A stretch of DNA of 6,674 nucleotides from CAYXRS01 sp964636485 (GTDB lineage: Bacteria; Gemmatimonadota; Gemmatimonadetes; Gemmatimonadales; Gemmatimonadaceae): NCBI GenBank assembly GCA_964636485.1, contig CAZWSO010000137.1:1-6674 (forward strand), given 5' to 3'. Positions within the stretch are counted from its first letter, which is position 1; the number at the start of each line of letters is the position of its first letter. The notes beneath the pieces are model-generated. The model was given only the letters and a program-made list of their open reading frames with translations. It was not told the origin of the DNA and did not search any database. A program made the translations under genes and the position numbers. This document shows positions 1 to 5,886 of the stretch, in pieces.

Positions 1-205
1 ACCCAGGCAGCGCAGCGCGCAGTTCGCCGGGCCGCGCGCGCGACAGCACAGGATAACGCTCGATCCCGGTCAGATAGTGTTCGATCCACTCCAACGCTGC
101 GCGTGCGTGCTCGCTGAATTGCTCCGCCGGCAAGTCTCCTGCGGCGGCGCTGTCGCGCGTCACGTCACCTTGATCGCGCGTCACATCACCCGCATCGGAG
201 CTCAC
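1..205 (-). CDS. PLP-dependent group II amino acid decarboxylase, N-terminal part (runs off left edge)
   Basis: Reading the minus strand from a GTG at 205-203 gives 68 codons that stay open to the window edge. Residues 24-68 contain the words DLPAEQF, ALEWIEHYLTGIERYPVL and RPGELRAALP. These match the N-terminal helix region of the aromatic-L-amino-acid decarboxylase / group II pyridoxal-dependent decarboxylase family (usual pattern: DLxPEEF...VDWIADYL...PVLxRxxPGExRxxLP). The family removes the carboxyl group of amino acids such as Tyr, Trp, Phe or Glu in the cytoplasm; the PLP lysine would lie outside this window. The frame has no ATG. GTG at 205 is chosen because it starts one base after the exporter stop codon and has AAGGG nine bases upstream. 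GTG at 184 and GTG at 163 (AAGG four bases upstream) remain possible. It is the third gene of the Lrp-exporter-decarboxylase unit. The family call rests on the N-terminus alone, so the substrate cannot be named. Confidence 0.75.
   Translation of the reverse strand, partial: MSSDAGDVTRDQGDVTRDSAAAGDLPAEQFSEHARAALEWIEHYLTGIERYPVLSRARPGELRAALPG
153..190 (-). repeat. 21-bp-period direct duplication inside the decarboxylase N-terminus
   Basis: TCGCGCGTCACGTCACC at 153-169 recurs at 174-190 with one mismatch, giving a period of 21 bases (7 codons). In the decarboxylase frame it encodes DVTRDQG followed by DVTRD. The duplication lies before the conserved part of the protein. It carries two of the three candidate GTG starts (at 184 and 163), so it may have arisen in a poorly constrained leader. 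Confidence 0.8.
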
Positions 206-206
206 C

Positions 207-1178
207 TCACGCAGCCCTTGGGCGTGATGCCGCCGCGCGGTGCTGCCGCGTGGCTTCGGCGCGACGCTGCACCGTCTGCCCGGTGACGATGATTGCCACC
301 GCGCTCACGATCACGGCAGCGGCCACCAACACGCGGGCCGTGATCGCCTCACCGGCGAACGCCCAGCCGAGAAACACCGCGACCACGGGGTTCACGTATG
401 CGTACGTGGACACGCGCGCCGGTGTCGACACTCGCAGCAGCCAGATGTAGGAGGTATAGCCGATCAGCGACCCGAAGAGGATCAGGTAGAGGAGACCGCC
501 GAACGACCGCATCGAGATGGCCGCGATGTCCAGTCGCGCTGCTTCGCCAGTCGCCAGCCCCGCCAGCACGAGCAGCGTGCCGCCGGCGAGCATCTGCATC
601 CCCGTGGTGAGCATCGGCTCGCGCGGCAGATCTGCACCACGCGAGTAGATCGAACCGGCCGCCCACGCCAGCGAGCCGCCGAGCACCACGATCACGCCGC
701 TCAGCGGCACCGCGCCTTCTCCCGTGCCGCGGAATACGTCCGGCCCCAACAGCAACGCAATGCCAAGTAGTCCCAGCGCCAGGCCGACGAACACGATCGC
801 GCCAGGCCGCGTGCCGCCGCGACGAGCCCACTCCAGCAGCACCATCCAGACCGGCACCGTTGCGACGACGAGCGACACGACGCCAGTCGGGACCGACTGC
901 TCCGCCCACGCCACCGCCCCGTTTCCGCCGAGCAGGAGCGCTGCACCGACGATCGCGGCCGCGCCCCATTGCCGCCGCGTTGGTCGAATCGCGCCGCGGG
1001 CGACCGAGAACCCGTAGAGCATCGCGCCCGCAATCAGGAACCGCACGCCCGCCATGATCAGCGGCGGCATAGTCTCGATGGCGATCAGAATGCCGAGGTA
1101 CGTCGAGCCCCAGATGACGTAGAGCGCCGCGAAGGCGGCGACGAGCTTGATGCGGAAAGAGCGGTCCCCGTCGCCCAT
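207..1178 (-). CDS. yedA: EamA/DMT-family exporter, YedA-like
   Basis: This is a 323-aa integral membrane protein with about ten hydrophobic helices, the usual size and layout of the drug/metabolite transporter (EamA) superfamily, which consists of two five-helix repeats in the inner membrane. Diagnostic words are YVIWGSTYLGILIAIETMPP and MAGVRFLIAGA in the first repeat, GNGAVAWAEQSVPTG and VVATVPVW after it, and STYAYVNPVVAVFLGW near the C-terminus. These fit the E. coli YedA / RhaT-like subgroup as I recall it. The protein ends in a basic, probably cytoplasmic tail (QRRAEATRQHRAAASRPRAA). The start is ATG at 1178, four bases after AGGAGG (1183-1188). A GTG directly before it (1181) is only one base from that site and so less likely. 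The ATG overlaps the regulator stop codon by one base (TGATG), implying translational coupling. The likely role is export of an amino acid or amine tied to its neighbours; the true substrate is unknown. Confidence 0.92.
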   Translation of the reverse strand: MGDGDRSFRIKLVAAFAALYVIWGSTYLGILIAIETMPPLIMAGVRFLIAGAMLYGFSVARGAIRPTRRQWGAAAIVGAALLLGGNGAVAWAEQSVPTGVVSLVVATVPVWMVLLEWARRGGTRPGAIVFVGLALGLLGIALLLGPDVFRGTGEGAVPLSGVIVVLGGSLAWAAGSIYSRGADLPREPMLTTGMQMLAGGTLLVLAGLATGEAARLDIAAISMRSFGGLLYLILFGSLIGYTSYIWLLRVSTPARVSTYAYVNPVVAVFLGWAFAGEAITARVLVAAAVIVSAVAIIVTGQTVQRRAEATRQHRAAASRPRAA

Positions 1179-1651
1179 CACGCCTCCTGCCGCAGCGGTA
1201 CATCTACAGGGAGGACTGCCGTCTCGCGCGTCGTACCGAGCACGACGGTGGTGCGCGTAGACCGCACCGCGGCGATGGCGCCGAAGCCCTCGCGGAGGAG
1301 CTGCCCCAGCGCCTCGGGATCGGCGGCACGCACCTTCACGAGAAAGCAGTCCTCGCCGGCCACGTGATGCACCTCCTGCACGGCTGGTATCCCCGCAAGC
1401 GCATCGGCCGTTTCGGTTCCGCCTACCCGCTCCTCGGCGCGCACGAATACGAAAGCGAGCAGCGGCAGGCCGAGAGCGACCGGATCGACGCGCACCTCGT
1501 AACCGCGAATCACTCCACGCTCCTCGAGCTTGCGCAGCCGGTCGAGCGTAGCGGACGGTGCCATACCGATCCTGCGCGCGATCTCGGCGTTGGAGGTGCG
1601 GGCGTCCTGCTGAAGTATGGCCAGAATTGAGCGGTCAGTATCGTCGATCAT
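1178..1651 (-). CDS. Lrp/AsnC-family transcriptional regulator
   Basis: The 157-aa product has the full family architecture. An N-terminal winged helix-turn-helix (about residues 1-60) carries the words DRSILAILQQDART, SNAEIARRIGMAPSATLDRL and KLEERGVIRGY. A C-terminal RAM/AsnC ligand-binding and oligomerisation domain (about 63-145) carries LAFVFVRAEE, VQEVHHVAGEDCFLVKVRA and VRSTRTTVVL. Members bind DNA as dimers to octamers and usually respond to an amino acid. The gene is first in a minus-strand operon with the exporter and decarboxylase, so the effector is plausibly the amino acid those two handle. A near-perfect Lrp-like palindrome lies 20 bases upstream over the predicted -10 element, suggesting autoregulation. 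No clear Shine-Dalgarno sequence precedes ATG 1651 (the leader reads AACCAGCGC), yet the protein begins at the usual family position. Confidence 0.95.
   Translation of the reverse strand: MIDDTDRSILAILQQDARTSNAEIARRIGMAPSATLDRLRKLEERGVIRGYEVRVDPVALGLPLLAFVFVRAEERVGGTETADALAGIPAVQEVHHVAGEDCFLVKVRAADPEALGQLLREGFGAIAAVRSTRTTVVLGTTRETAVLPVDVPLRQEA
1183..1188 (-). promoter_or_regulatory. Ribosome binding site that sets the exporter start
   Basis: AGGAGG on the minus strand lies inside the last codons of the regulator, four bases before ATG 1178 and only one base before GTG 1181. The spacing favours the ATG. The strong site within the upstream gene supports coupled translation of regulator and exporter. 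Confidence 0.7.
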
Positions 1652-1671
1652 GCGCTGGTTGGCTAAGTATA

Positions 1672-1686
1672 CCGAATAATATTCGG
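1672..1686 (-). promoter_or_regulatory. Candidate Lrp/AsnC operator (15-bp palindrome)
   Basis: CCGAATATTATTCGG on the minus strand is a perfect inverted repeat with 7-bp arms around one central base. It is strikingly AT-rich in this GC-rich region. It matches the published E. coli Lrp consensus YAGHAWATTWTDCTR at 13 of 15 positions by my count. It lies 20 bp upstream of the Lrp/AsnC gene and overlaps the predicted -10 box, a natural position for negative autoregulation. The binding protein is inferred from adjacency. Confidence 0.72.
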
Positions 1687-1703
1687 CTTGATGGCACGGT
1701 CAA
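1676..1703 (-). promoter_or_regulatory. Candidate sigma-70-type promoter of the Lrp-exporter-decarboxylase operon
   Basis: On the minus strand TTGACC (1703-1698) and TATTAT (1681-1676) are separated by 16 bp, close to the housekeeping consensus. Transcription would begin near 1669, giving a leader of roughly 18 bases before ATG 1651. The -10 hexamer lies inside the palindrome at 1672-1686. A second -10-like word, TATACT (1671-1666), has no good -35 partner at 17 bp and would leave a leader of only a few bases. Confidence 0.55.
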
Positions 1704-1743
1704 GGGGGTGCTCCATGGGAGCCTGTCCGCATTGGTGACCTCG

Positions 1744-1960
1744 CTAACGTGCCCCGACATGCCCCCGAGTGCCTAACGTGCCCGACATGCCCCGAGTGCC
1801 TGACGTGCCGCGACACGCCCCGAGTGCTGACGGCACGCCCCGAGCGCCTGACGTGCCCCGACACGCCCGATTGCTGACGGCACGCCCCGAGCGCCTGACG
1901 TGACGACATTCCCCCCCACGCCCGCGTGCTTCGTGCCCTGACGTGCCGTGAGATGCCCGG
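1744..1960. repeat. Degenerate intergenic tandem repeat array with nested 9-bp words
   Basis: About eight imperfect units begin with CTAACG or CTGACG, at 1744, 1773, 1800, 1827, 1848, 1874, 1895 and 1938. Full units are 26-29 bp and read roughly CTGACGTGCCCCGACAYG followed by CCCCGAGTGC. Units at 1827 and 1874 are identical 21-bp short forms lacking the middle word. Units 3+4 (1800-1847) and 5+6 (1848-1894) form a higher-order repeat of 48 and 47 bp. Each unit is built from three related words of about nine bases (GTGCCCCGA, CAYGCCCCGA, GTGCCTRAC). The last two units are badly eroded. The array fills most of the gap between the divergent regulator and membrane protein genes. No function is visible. 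Confidence 0.85.
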
Positions 1961-1993
1961 TATGTCATTATTGTCCGCGTACCAGGATACAAA

Positions 1994-3226
1994 ATGCCCG
2001 ACATTTCACGATCACGGCTGGAGAATGCCGTCGCCCGCGGGATCATCACTCCCGCGCAGCTCGAGCAGATCCTCGCGCTTCCAACCCCGGATGCCGCGGC
2101 TCCCACGCAGCCGCCTTCGACGCCCGGTGCCGAAGCGCGCGGGCTGAACGCGGTCACCGTCGCGTACCATCTGGGCGCCCTCATGGTGCTCTTTGCGGGC
2201 GCGTATTTTCTGCTCGACCGATGGGTGGCGTTGCGTCCCGGCGGCGTGCTCCTCGTGTCGCTTCTCTATGCCGTAGCGTTCACGGCCGCGGCGGTGCTCT
2301 TCAGGAGACGCGGCTTCCGCCTGGCCGAGGGGGTGTCAGCCACGCTCGTCGTGGTGATGGTGCCGGTGATCGCCTGGGCGCTGGCGAATCTTGCCGGCGT
2401 GTGGGCGCCGTACGAGGTGCGCATTCCCATTCGTCCACCGGGCGGAGCGGCGTGGGATTCGGGGCGATGGCTGATTCTACAGCTCTCCACGATCGCGGCC
2501 GCGCTGATCGCGGTGCGCGTGGTGCGCTACCCGCTGGTGCTCGCACCTGCCGCCTTCGCGGCGTGGAGCATCACCATACCGCTCACCGAGCTTGCCTTCG
2601 GTCTGACGCTCGGCGGCTTCATGGTTGCGCGCGTGTCGCTTCTTGTCGGCACGCTGCTGATCGCCGCTGGCTACGTGATTGATCGGCGCACGGTCACGGG
2701 CAGTTGGGCATTCTGGATCTACCTGTTCGGCGCCATCGCCACGTTCATCGGCATGGTGCAGACGGCATCTGACTACCCCGCAGTGCGCCATCTCTCGCCG
2801 CTGGTCTCCCTGGCCGCCGTGGCGCTCTCGCTGCGGATCGGACAGAAGCTCTTTCTCGTTGCCGGTGTACTGGGGCTGGTGCTCTACCTTGGGTACCTGG
2901 CGTTCGACGTCTTTGCCGGCACGGTGCTCTTTCCCATAGCGCTGGCCGCGCTCGGTCTCGGGATCATCGTGGCGACTGTCTGGATGCAGCGCGCATACCC
3001 GTGGCTGGCTGCTCGCCTGGGCGCCGGGGCCGGTGCTGCCCGCCGAGTGCCGGGGGATCTGCTCACGATGCTCGCACCAGCCGCGCTCGCGCTGCTGCTC
3101 ATGGCGGTCAGCGTTCCCCGCGAGCGCGCCCGCGCCGAGGAGCAGCATCGCCAGCGGGAACTGGTGCGCGAGGAGATGGAGCAGATCGAACGCGAGCGGC
3201 CGCCAGTGAGGGAGCCCCGGCTGTGA
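1994..3226 (+). CDS. Multi-pass inner-membrane protein, DUF2157-like
   Basis: The 410-aa protein starts with a soluble segment of about 55 residues. Its first part, ISRSRLENAVARGIITPAQL, resembles the short helical 'G-x-I-x-x-x-Q' head of DUF2157 membrane proteins. About eleven hydrophobic segments follow, near residues 57-75, 82-103, 115-137, 159-175, 180-198, 208-229, 236-256, 267-281, 286-306, 309-331 and 356-374. It ends in a charged, probably helical cytoplasmic tail (about 375-410) rich in Glu and Arg. No catalytic motif is seen. The DUF2157 link rests on the head followed by the GALMVLFAGAYFLLDRW helix and is moderate; the family has no established biochemical role. Start ATG 1994 has a modest AGGA (1985-1988) five bases upstream, and its first bases repeat a word from the array before it. 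The next gene is 138 bp downstream on the same strand, too far to show coupling. Confidence 0.8.
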   Translation: MPDISRSRLENAVARGIITPAQLEQILALPTPDAAAPTQPPSTPGAEARGLNAVTVAYHLGALMVLFAGAYFLLDRWVALRPGGVLLVSLLYAVAFTAAAVLFRRRGFRLAEGVSATLVVVMVPVIAWALANLAGVWAPYEVRIPIRPPGGAAWDSGRWLILQLSTIAAALIAVRVVRYPLVLAPAAFAAWSITIPLTELAFGLTLGGFMVARVSLLVGTLLIAAGYVIDRRTVTGSWAFWIYLFGAIATFIGMVQTASDYPAVRHLSPLVSLAAVALSLRIGQKLFLVAGVLGLVLYLGYLAFDVFAGTVLFPIALAALGLGIIVATVWMQRAYPWLAARLGAGAGAARRVPGDLLTMLAPAALALLLMAVSVPRERARAEEQHRQRELVREEMEQIERERPPVREPRL

Positions 3227-3305
3227 CCGCGCGGGCGCACGCTGCCGCAGCCGAAACCGGAACGGCCAGGGAGTCGTAGGGTCTCATCGACAGGACGCAC
3301 GGATA

Positions 3306-3331
3306 GGCGGCTTCCGCATGGCGGAGCTGCC
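3306..3331 (+). other. Hairpin in the gap before the barrel gene
   Basis: GGCGGCTTCCGC (3306-3317) and GCGGAGCTGCC (3321-3331) can pair around an ATG trinucleotide loop. This gives 11 pairs, one of them G-U, with one bulged T. No T-run follows on either strand, so it is not a classic intrinsic terminator. It ends 33 bases before the barrel start and could form in its 5' leader or attenuate read-through. The rest of 3227-3364 shows only a small AGGT/ACCT inverted repeat (3345-3356) and no convincing promoter. Confidence 0.45.
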
Positions 3332-3364
3332 GCGCGCCCGTTCCAGGTTTCTACCTCGAATACG

Positions 3365-5686
3365 ATGAGATGCTCGCTCGTTCTCGCCCTTCTCGCCGCC
3401 GGCAGCACCGTGCTGCCCGCGCAGGAGCCGGTCGACACCAGCCGCTCAGTCACCATTGGCGCCACAGGTGCCGCCACCGACAGGAACGACGGCCGCGCCG
3501 CGCGCCGCGACTCCGTTACTGCCGAGCATCTTGCCACCGCATTCCGCTCTCCCACGGCGCGCGAGCTCTTGTTGAGCGCGCGCACTGCGCGGCTCGAGCA
3601 GGATTCGACGCTGGTTGCATACGACGCGCGTGCCTTGCGGCGGATCTCCGCCGGGCTCGGCTTCCGCCGCATCGGCCGCGATCGCCTCGCCTTCCGGCAC
3701 GAAACCTCGGGCCGCGTGCGGTGGAACAGCCAGCACGGTGCATGGGTGGACGTGACCGGCTCGCGCACCGTGTTGCCGATGCTGCCCAGGGAGAACGTTC
3801 GGGTGAGCATGGACGGCGACCAGGTGGCGGTGCCGTACTACCCGGGGCGGGAGGAGTTGCTGGTCGGAGGGCAGCGCCTTCGGCAGGAGGTGGACGAAGA
3901 GGGTTTCGTGCACCCCATCGCGCTGGGCTCGGAGGCCTACTACCGCTACGCATTGGGTGACTCCGCCATATTCACGCTGCCGAACGGGGAGCGTATCCGC
4001 ATTTTGGAGCTGCGCGTAGAGGCGCGCCGCCCGCAGTGGAATCTTCTCGTCGGCTCGTTCTGGTTCGACGCCCGCACCTCGCAGCTCGTGCGCGCCGCGT
4101 ACCGCCCGTCGGTGCCACTCGACATAGTCATGCTGGCTGAGCGGGATGGCGACGATGACATACCGCGCTGGTTGCGGCCGATGGTCGCGACGGTGCACGC
4201 CGTCACCATCGAGTATGGCCTGCACCGCTCCGAGGAGGGGCGCACATACTGGCTTCCGCGTCTCAAGGCGGCTACCGGCGAGGCGCAGGTCAGCTTCATG
4301 CGCCTGCCGTTTTCAGTTGAGGAGTCGTTCCGCTATGCGAGCGTGAACTCAACCGACCCCTTCCCTGAGCTGCCCGCATTTGTGGCAGACACCATCGTAG
4401 CGGACACGGCCGCCGTTGACTCCGTGGCCGCCGACACGACCGGCGACGGAAGGCGGCGACGTCGCACGCGGAGTGCGCCGATCGATGACGGCGATGCAAC
4501 GGTGATCGTCTCCACGCGCAGCGAGACGGGGCTTCGCGTCTACTCGCGCGTGCCGAAGGACACTTCGATCCTGCTGAACTCGCCCGACCTGCCGCCCTCG
4601 CCCTACGACTCTGGCGAGGAGCTGTTCGGTGTCACCGAGCGTGATGCCCTCATCGACCAGCTCGGTTTCGGTCTTCAGGCTCGCTGGGGACCGCAGGCGC
4701 CAGACATCTACTACGGTCTCGAGCGCGGCATGGTCCGCTACAACCGGGTGGAAGGTTTGTCCGCGGGTGTCGGCGCCAACATGCAGCTCGGCCGCGGACT
4801 GACGCTCGACGGCAACGTGCGACTTGGCGTCGCCGACCTGGAGCCGAACGCCGAGCTCTTCGTGTCCCGTTCCGACGGACGCCGCACGCTGGAGCTCGGC
4901 GTTTACCGACGCCTCGTCTCCTCCGGCGACTGGGAGGAGCCGTTCGGCTTCGGCCACTCGCTAGGCGCGTTTCTGTTCGGTCGCGACGACGCTTTTTATC
5001 ATCGCGCGTGGGGTGGAGAGCTGCGCGGGCTGTGGCGCGCGGGCTCGCCGCTGTCCTTCCGGCTGTTCGCGGAGCGGCACGGCGTGGCCAGCGTCGAAAC
5101 GCACTTCTCGCTGCCGAAGCTCATCTCGAACGACAGCTTCCCGGCCAACATCGTGGCCGACAGGGGGACGTCGCTGGGAATGTCGGCGCGCTATCTGGGG
5201 TCTTTTGGTCTCGATCCGCGCGGGCTGCGCACCACGCTCGACGTGCGCGGCGAAACGGGATTCGCCGACTTCGAGTATGCGCGTGGCGCAATGGACCTGA
5301 CGTTCGCGCACCCGCTGTCGCGCAACCTGCACGCCTCCATCACGGCGGGAGCGGGCAGCTCCGTGGGCGAGATGCCGGTGCAGCGGCTTTGGTACCTGGG
5401 CGGTGTGCATACTGTGCGCGGGCAGCCCATCGGAACCATGGCCGGCGATGCCTACTGGCTTGCCAGGGCCGAGCTCGGCAGCGGCTTTCTGATCGCGCGT
5501 CCTACGATTTTCGGCGACCTGGGATGGGCTGGTTCGCGCTCCGACTGGTCGCGGCCCGGGCAGCCGATGAGCGGTGCGGGGGTGGGCGTGTCGTTCCTGG
5601 ACGGTCTGGTCCGCTTCGATCTGTCGAAGGGAATCCGACCCAGCCGCGGCATCCGCGCCGATCTCTATCTCGAGGCGAGGTTCTGA
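3365..5686 (+). CDS. Omp85-superfamily outer-membrane beta-barrel protein, DUF5686-like
   Basis: The 773-aa protein begins with a signal peptide (residues 1-19, MRCSLVLALLAAGSTVLPA, then QEP). Residues about 50-330 form a periplasmic domain. The stretch YYRYALGDSAIF...GERIRILEL...GSFWFDARTSQLVRA (about 192-244) resembles the domain before the barrel in Bacteroidetes DUF5686 proteins. A low-complexity Asp/Thr/Ala linker (about 340-360) runs into five consecutive Arg residues (363-367). The barrel spans about 430-773. It opens with YNRVEG (459-464), a hallmark of DUF5686 barrels, and carries the L6-type motif VHTVRGQ (681-687) expected of Omp85 proteins, where the residue after VRG is normally aromatic. 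It ends in Phe (YLEARF), the usual barrel-assembly signal. No POTRA repeats or CarboxypepD_reg-like domain are recognisable. It may insert or move protein or lipid at the outer membrane, but the substrate is unknown. ATG 3365 lacks a good ribosome site and is chosen because it directly starts the signal peptide. Confidence 0.85.
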   Translation: MRCSLVLALLAAGSTVLPAQEPVDTSRSVTIGATGAATDRNDGRAARRDSVTAEHLATAFRSPTARELLLSARTARLEQDSTLVAYDARALRRISAGLGFRRIGRDRLAFRHETSGRVRWNSQHGAWVDVTGSRTVLPMLPRENVRVSMDGDQVAVPYYPGREELLVGGQRLRQEVDEEGFVHPIALGSEAYYRYALGDSAIFTLPNGERIRILELRVEARRPQWNLLVGSFWFDARTSQLVRAAYRPSVPLDIVMLAERDGDDDIPRWLRPMVATVHAVTIEYGLHRSEEGRTYWLPRLKAATGEAQVSFMRLPFSVEESFRYASVNSTDPFPELPAFVADTIVADTAAVDSVAADTTGDGRRRRRTRSAPIDDGDATVIVSTRSETGLRVYSRVPKDTSILLNSPDLPPSPYDSGEELFGVTERDALIDQLGFGLQARWGPQAPDIYYGLERGMVRYNRVEGLSAGVGANMQLGRGLTLDGNVRLGVADLEPNAELFVSRSDGRRTLELGVYRRLVSSGDWEEPFGFGHSLGAFLFGRDDAFYHRAWGGELRGLWRAGSPLSFRLFAERHGVASVETHFSLPKLISNDSFPANIVADRGTSLGMSARYLGSFGLDPRGLRTTLDVRGETGFADFEYARGAMDLTFAHPLSRNLHASITAGAGSSVGEMPVQRLWYLGGVHTVRGQPIGTMAGDAYWLARAELGSGFLIARPTIFGDLGWAGSRSDWSRPGQPMSGAGVGVSFLDGLVRFDLSKGIRPSRGIRADLYLEARF

Positions 5687-5718
5687 GCGCCTTCCGGGGT
5701 TAGCCTTTTCGGGGGGCA

Positions 5719-5843
5719 GAGTCCCGACTCCGACCCCCGACTCCGCCCGAAACGCGCCCGTCGGGATCACACCCCCGACTCCCCCGAAGCGCGCCCGTCG
5801 GGATCACAGCCCCGACTCTGACCCCCGGCTCCGCCCGAATCAC
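5719..5843. repeat. GC-rich direct repeat cluster between convergent genes
   Basis: Two overlapping repeat families occur. A 34-bp element at 5748-5781 recurs at 5785-5818 with two mismatches; its core is GCGCCCGTCGGGATCACA, which contains the inverted repeat CCCGtCGGG. A 29-bp element at 5723-5751, beginning CCCGACTCCGACCCCCG, recurs at 5811-5839 with two mismatches. The block can be read as three degenerate tandem units of about 49, 37 and 35 bp, each beginning with CCCCGACTC-like sequence and ending in ATCAC. A possible hairpin at the left edge pairs CGGGGG (5710-5715) with CCCCCG (5734-5739), with an inner GAGT/ACTC stem. No T-run follows it on either strand, so termination of the two converging genes is not proven. 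Confidence 0.8.
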
Positions 5844-5886
5844 CGCTCTGCCAGAATCTTACCTCGCGGCGTTTCTACGCTTGCGG

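Noticed and set aside
349..1203. A 284-codon minus-strand frame inside the exporter and regulator
   Set aside because: It is a shifted reading of the exporter with an Arg/Gly-rich, non-membrane composition; the exporter frame carries clear family motifs.
1744..1960. CRISPR array
   Set aside because: Units are contiguous and degenerate with no unique spacers of constant length, and no cas gene is present.
1744..2184. A 146-codon minus-strand frame through the repeat array encoding Gly/Arg/Thr repeats
   Set aside because: The apparent protein repeats only reflect DNA units close to a multiple of three; unit lengths vary, the frame overlaps the membrane protein start, and no ribosome site is evident.
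3365..3424. Lipoprotein signal in the barrel protein because of Cys at residue 3
   Set aside because: The Cys lies before the hydrophobic core, not at a lipobox; the end of the signal peptide (VLPA then Q) fits ordinary signal peptidase cleavage.
2884..3810. A 308-codon minus-strand frame crossing the end of the membrane protein and the start of the barrel gene
   Set aside because: It is antisense to two well-supported genes, is rich in Arg, Ser and Pro with no domain, and is the expected by-product of GC-rich codon use.
5710..5739. Intrinsic terminator between the convergent genes
   Set aside because: A stem can form, but the only T-run precedes it on the plus strand and an A-run follows it on the minus strand, so neither gene gets a stem followed by U residues.
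4961..5770. Long minus-strand frame opposite the barrel C-terminus, and a 231-codon plus-strand frame at 5008-5703
   Set aside because: Both are low-complexity Arg/Ala-rich shadows of the barrel domain, whose motifs and terminal Phe support the other frame.
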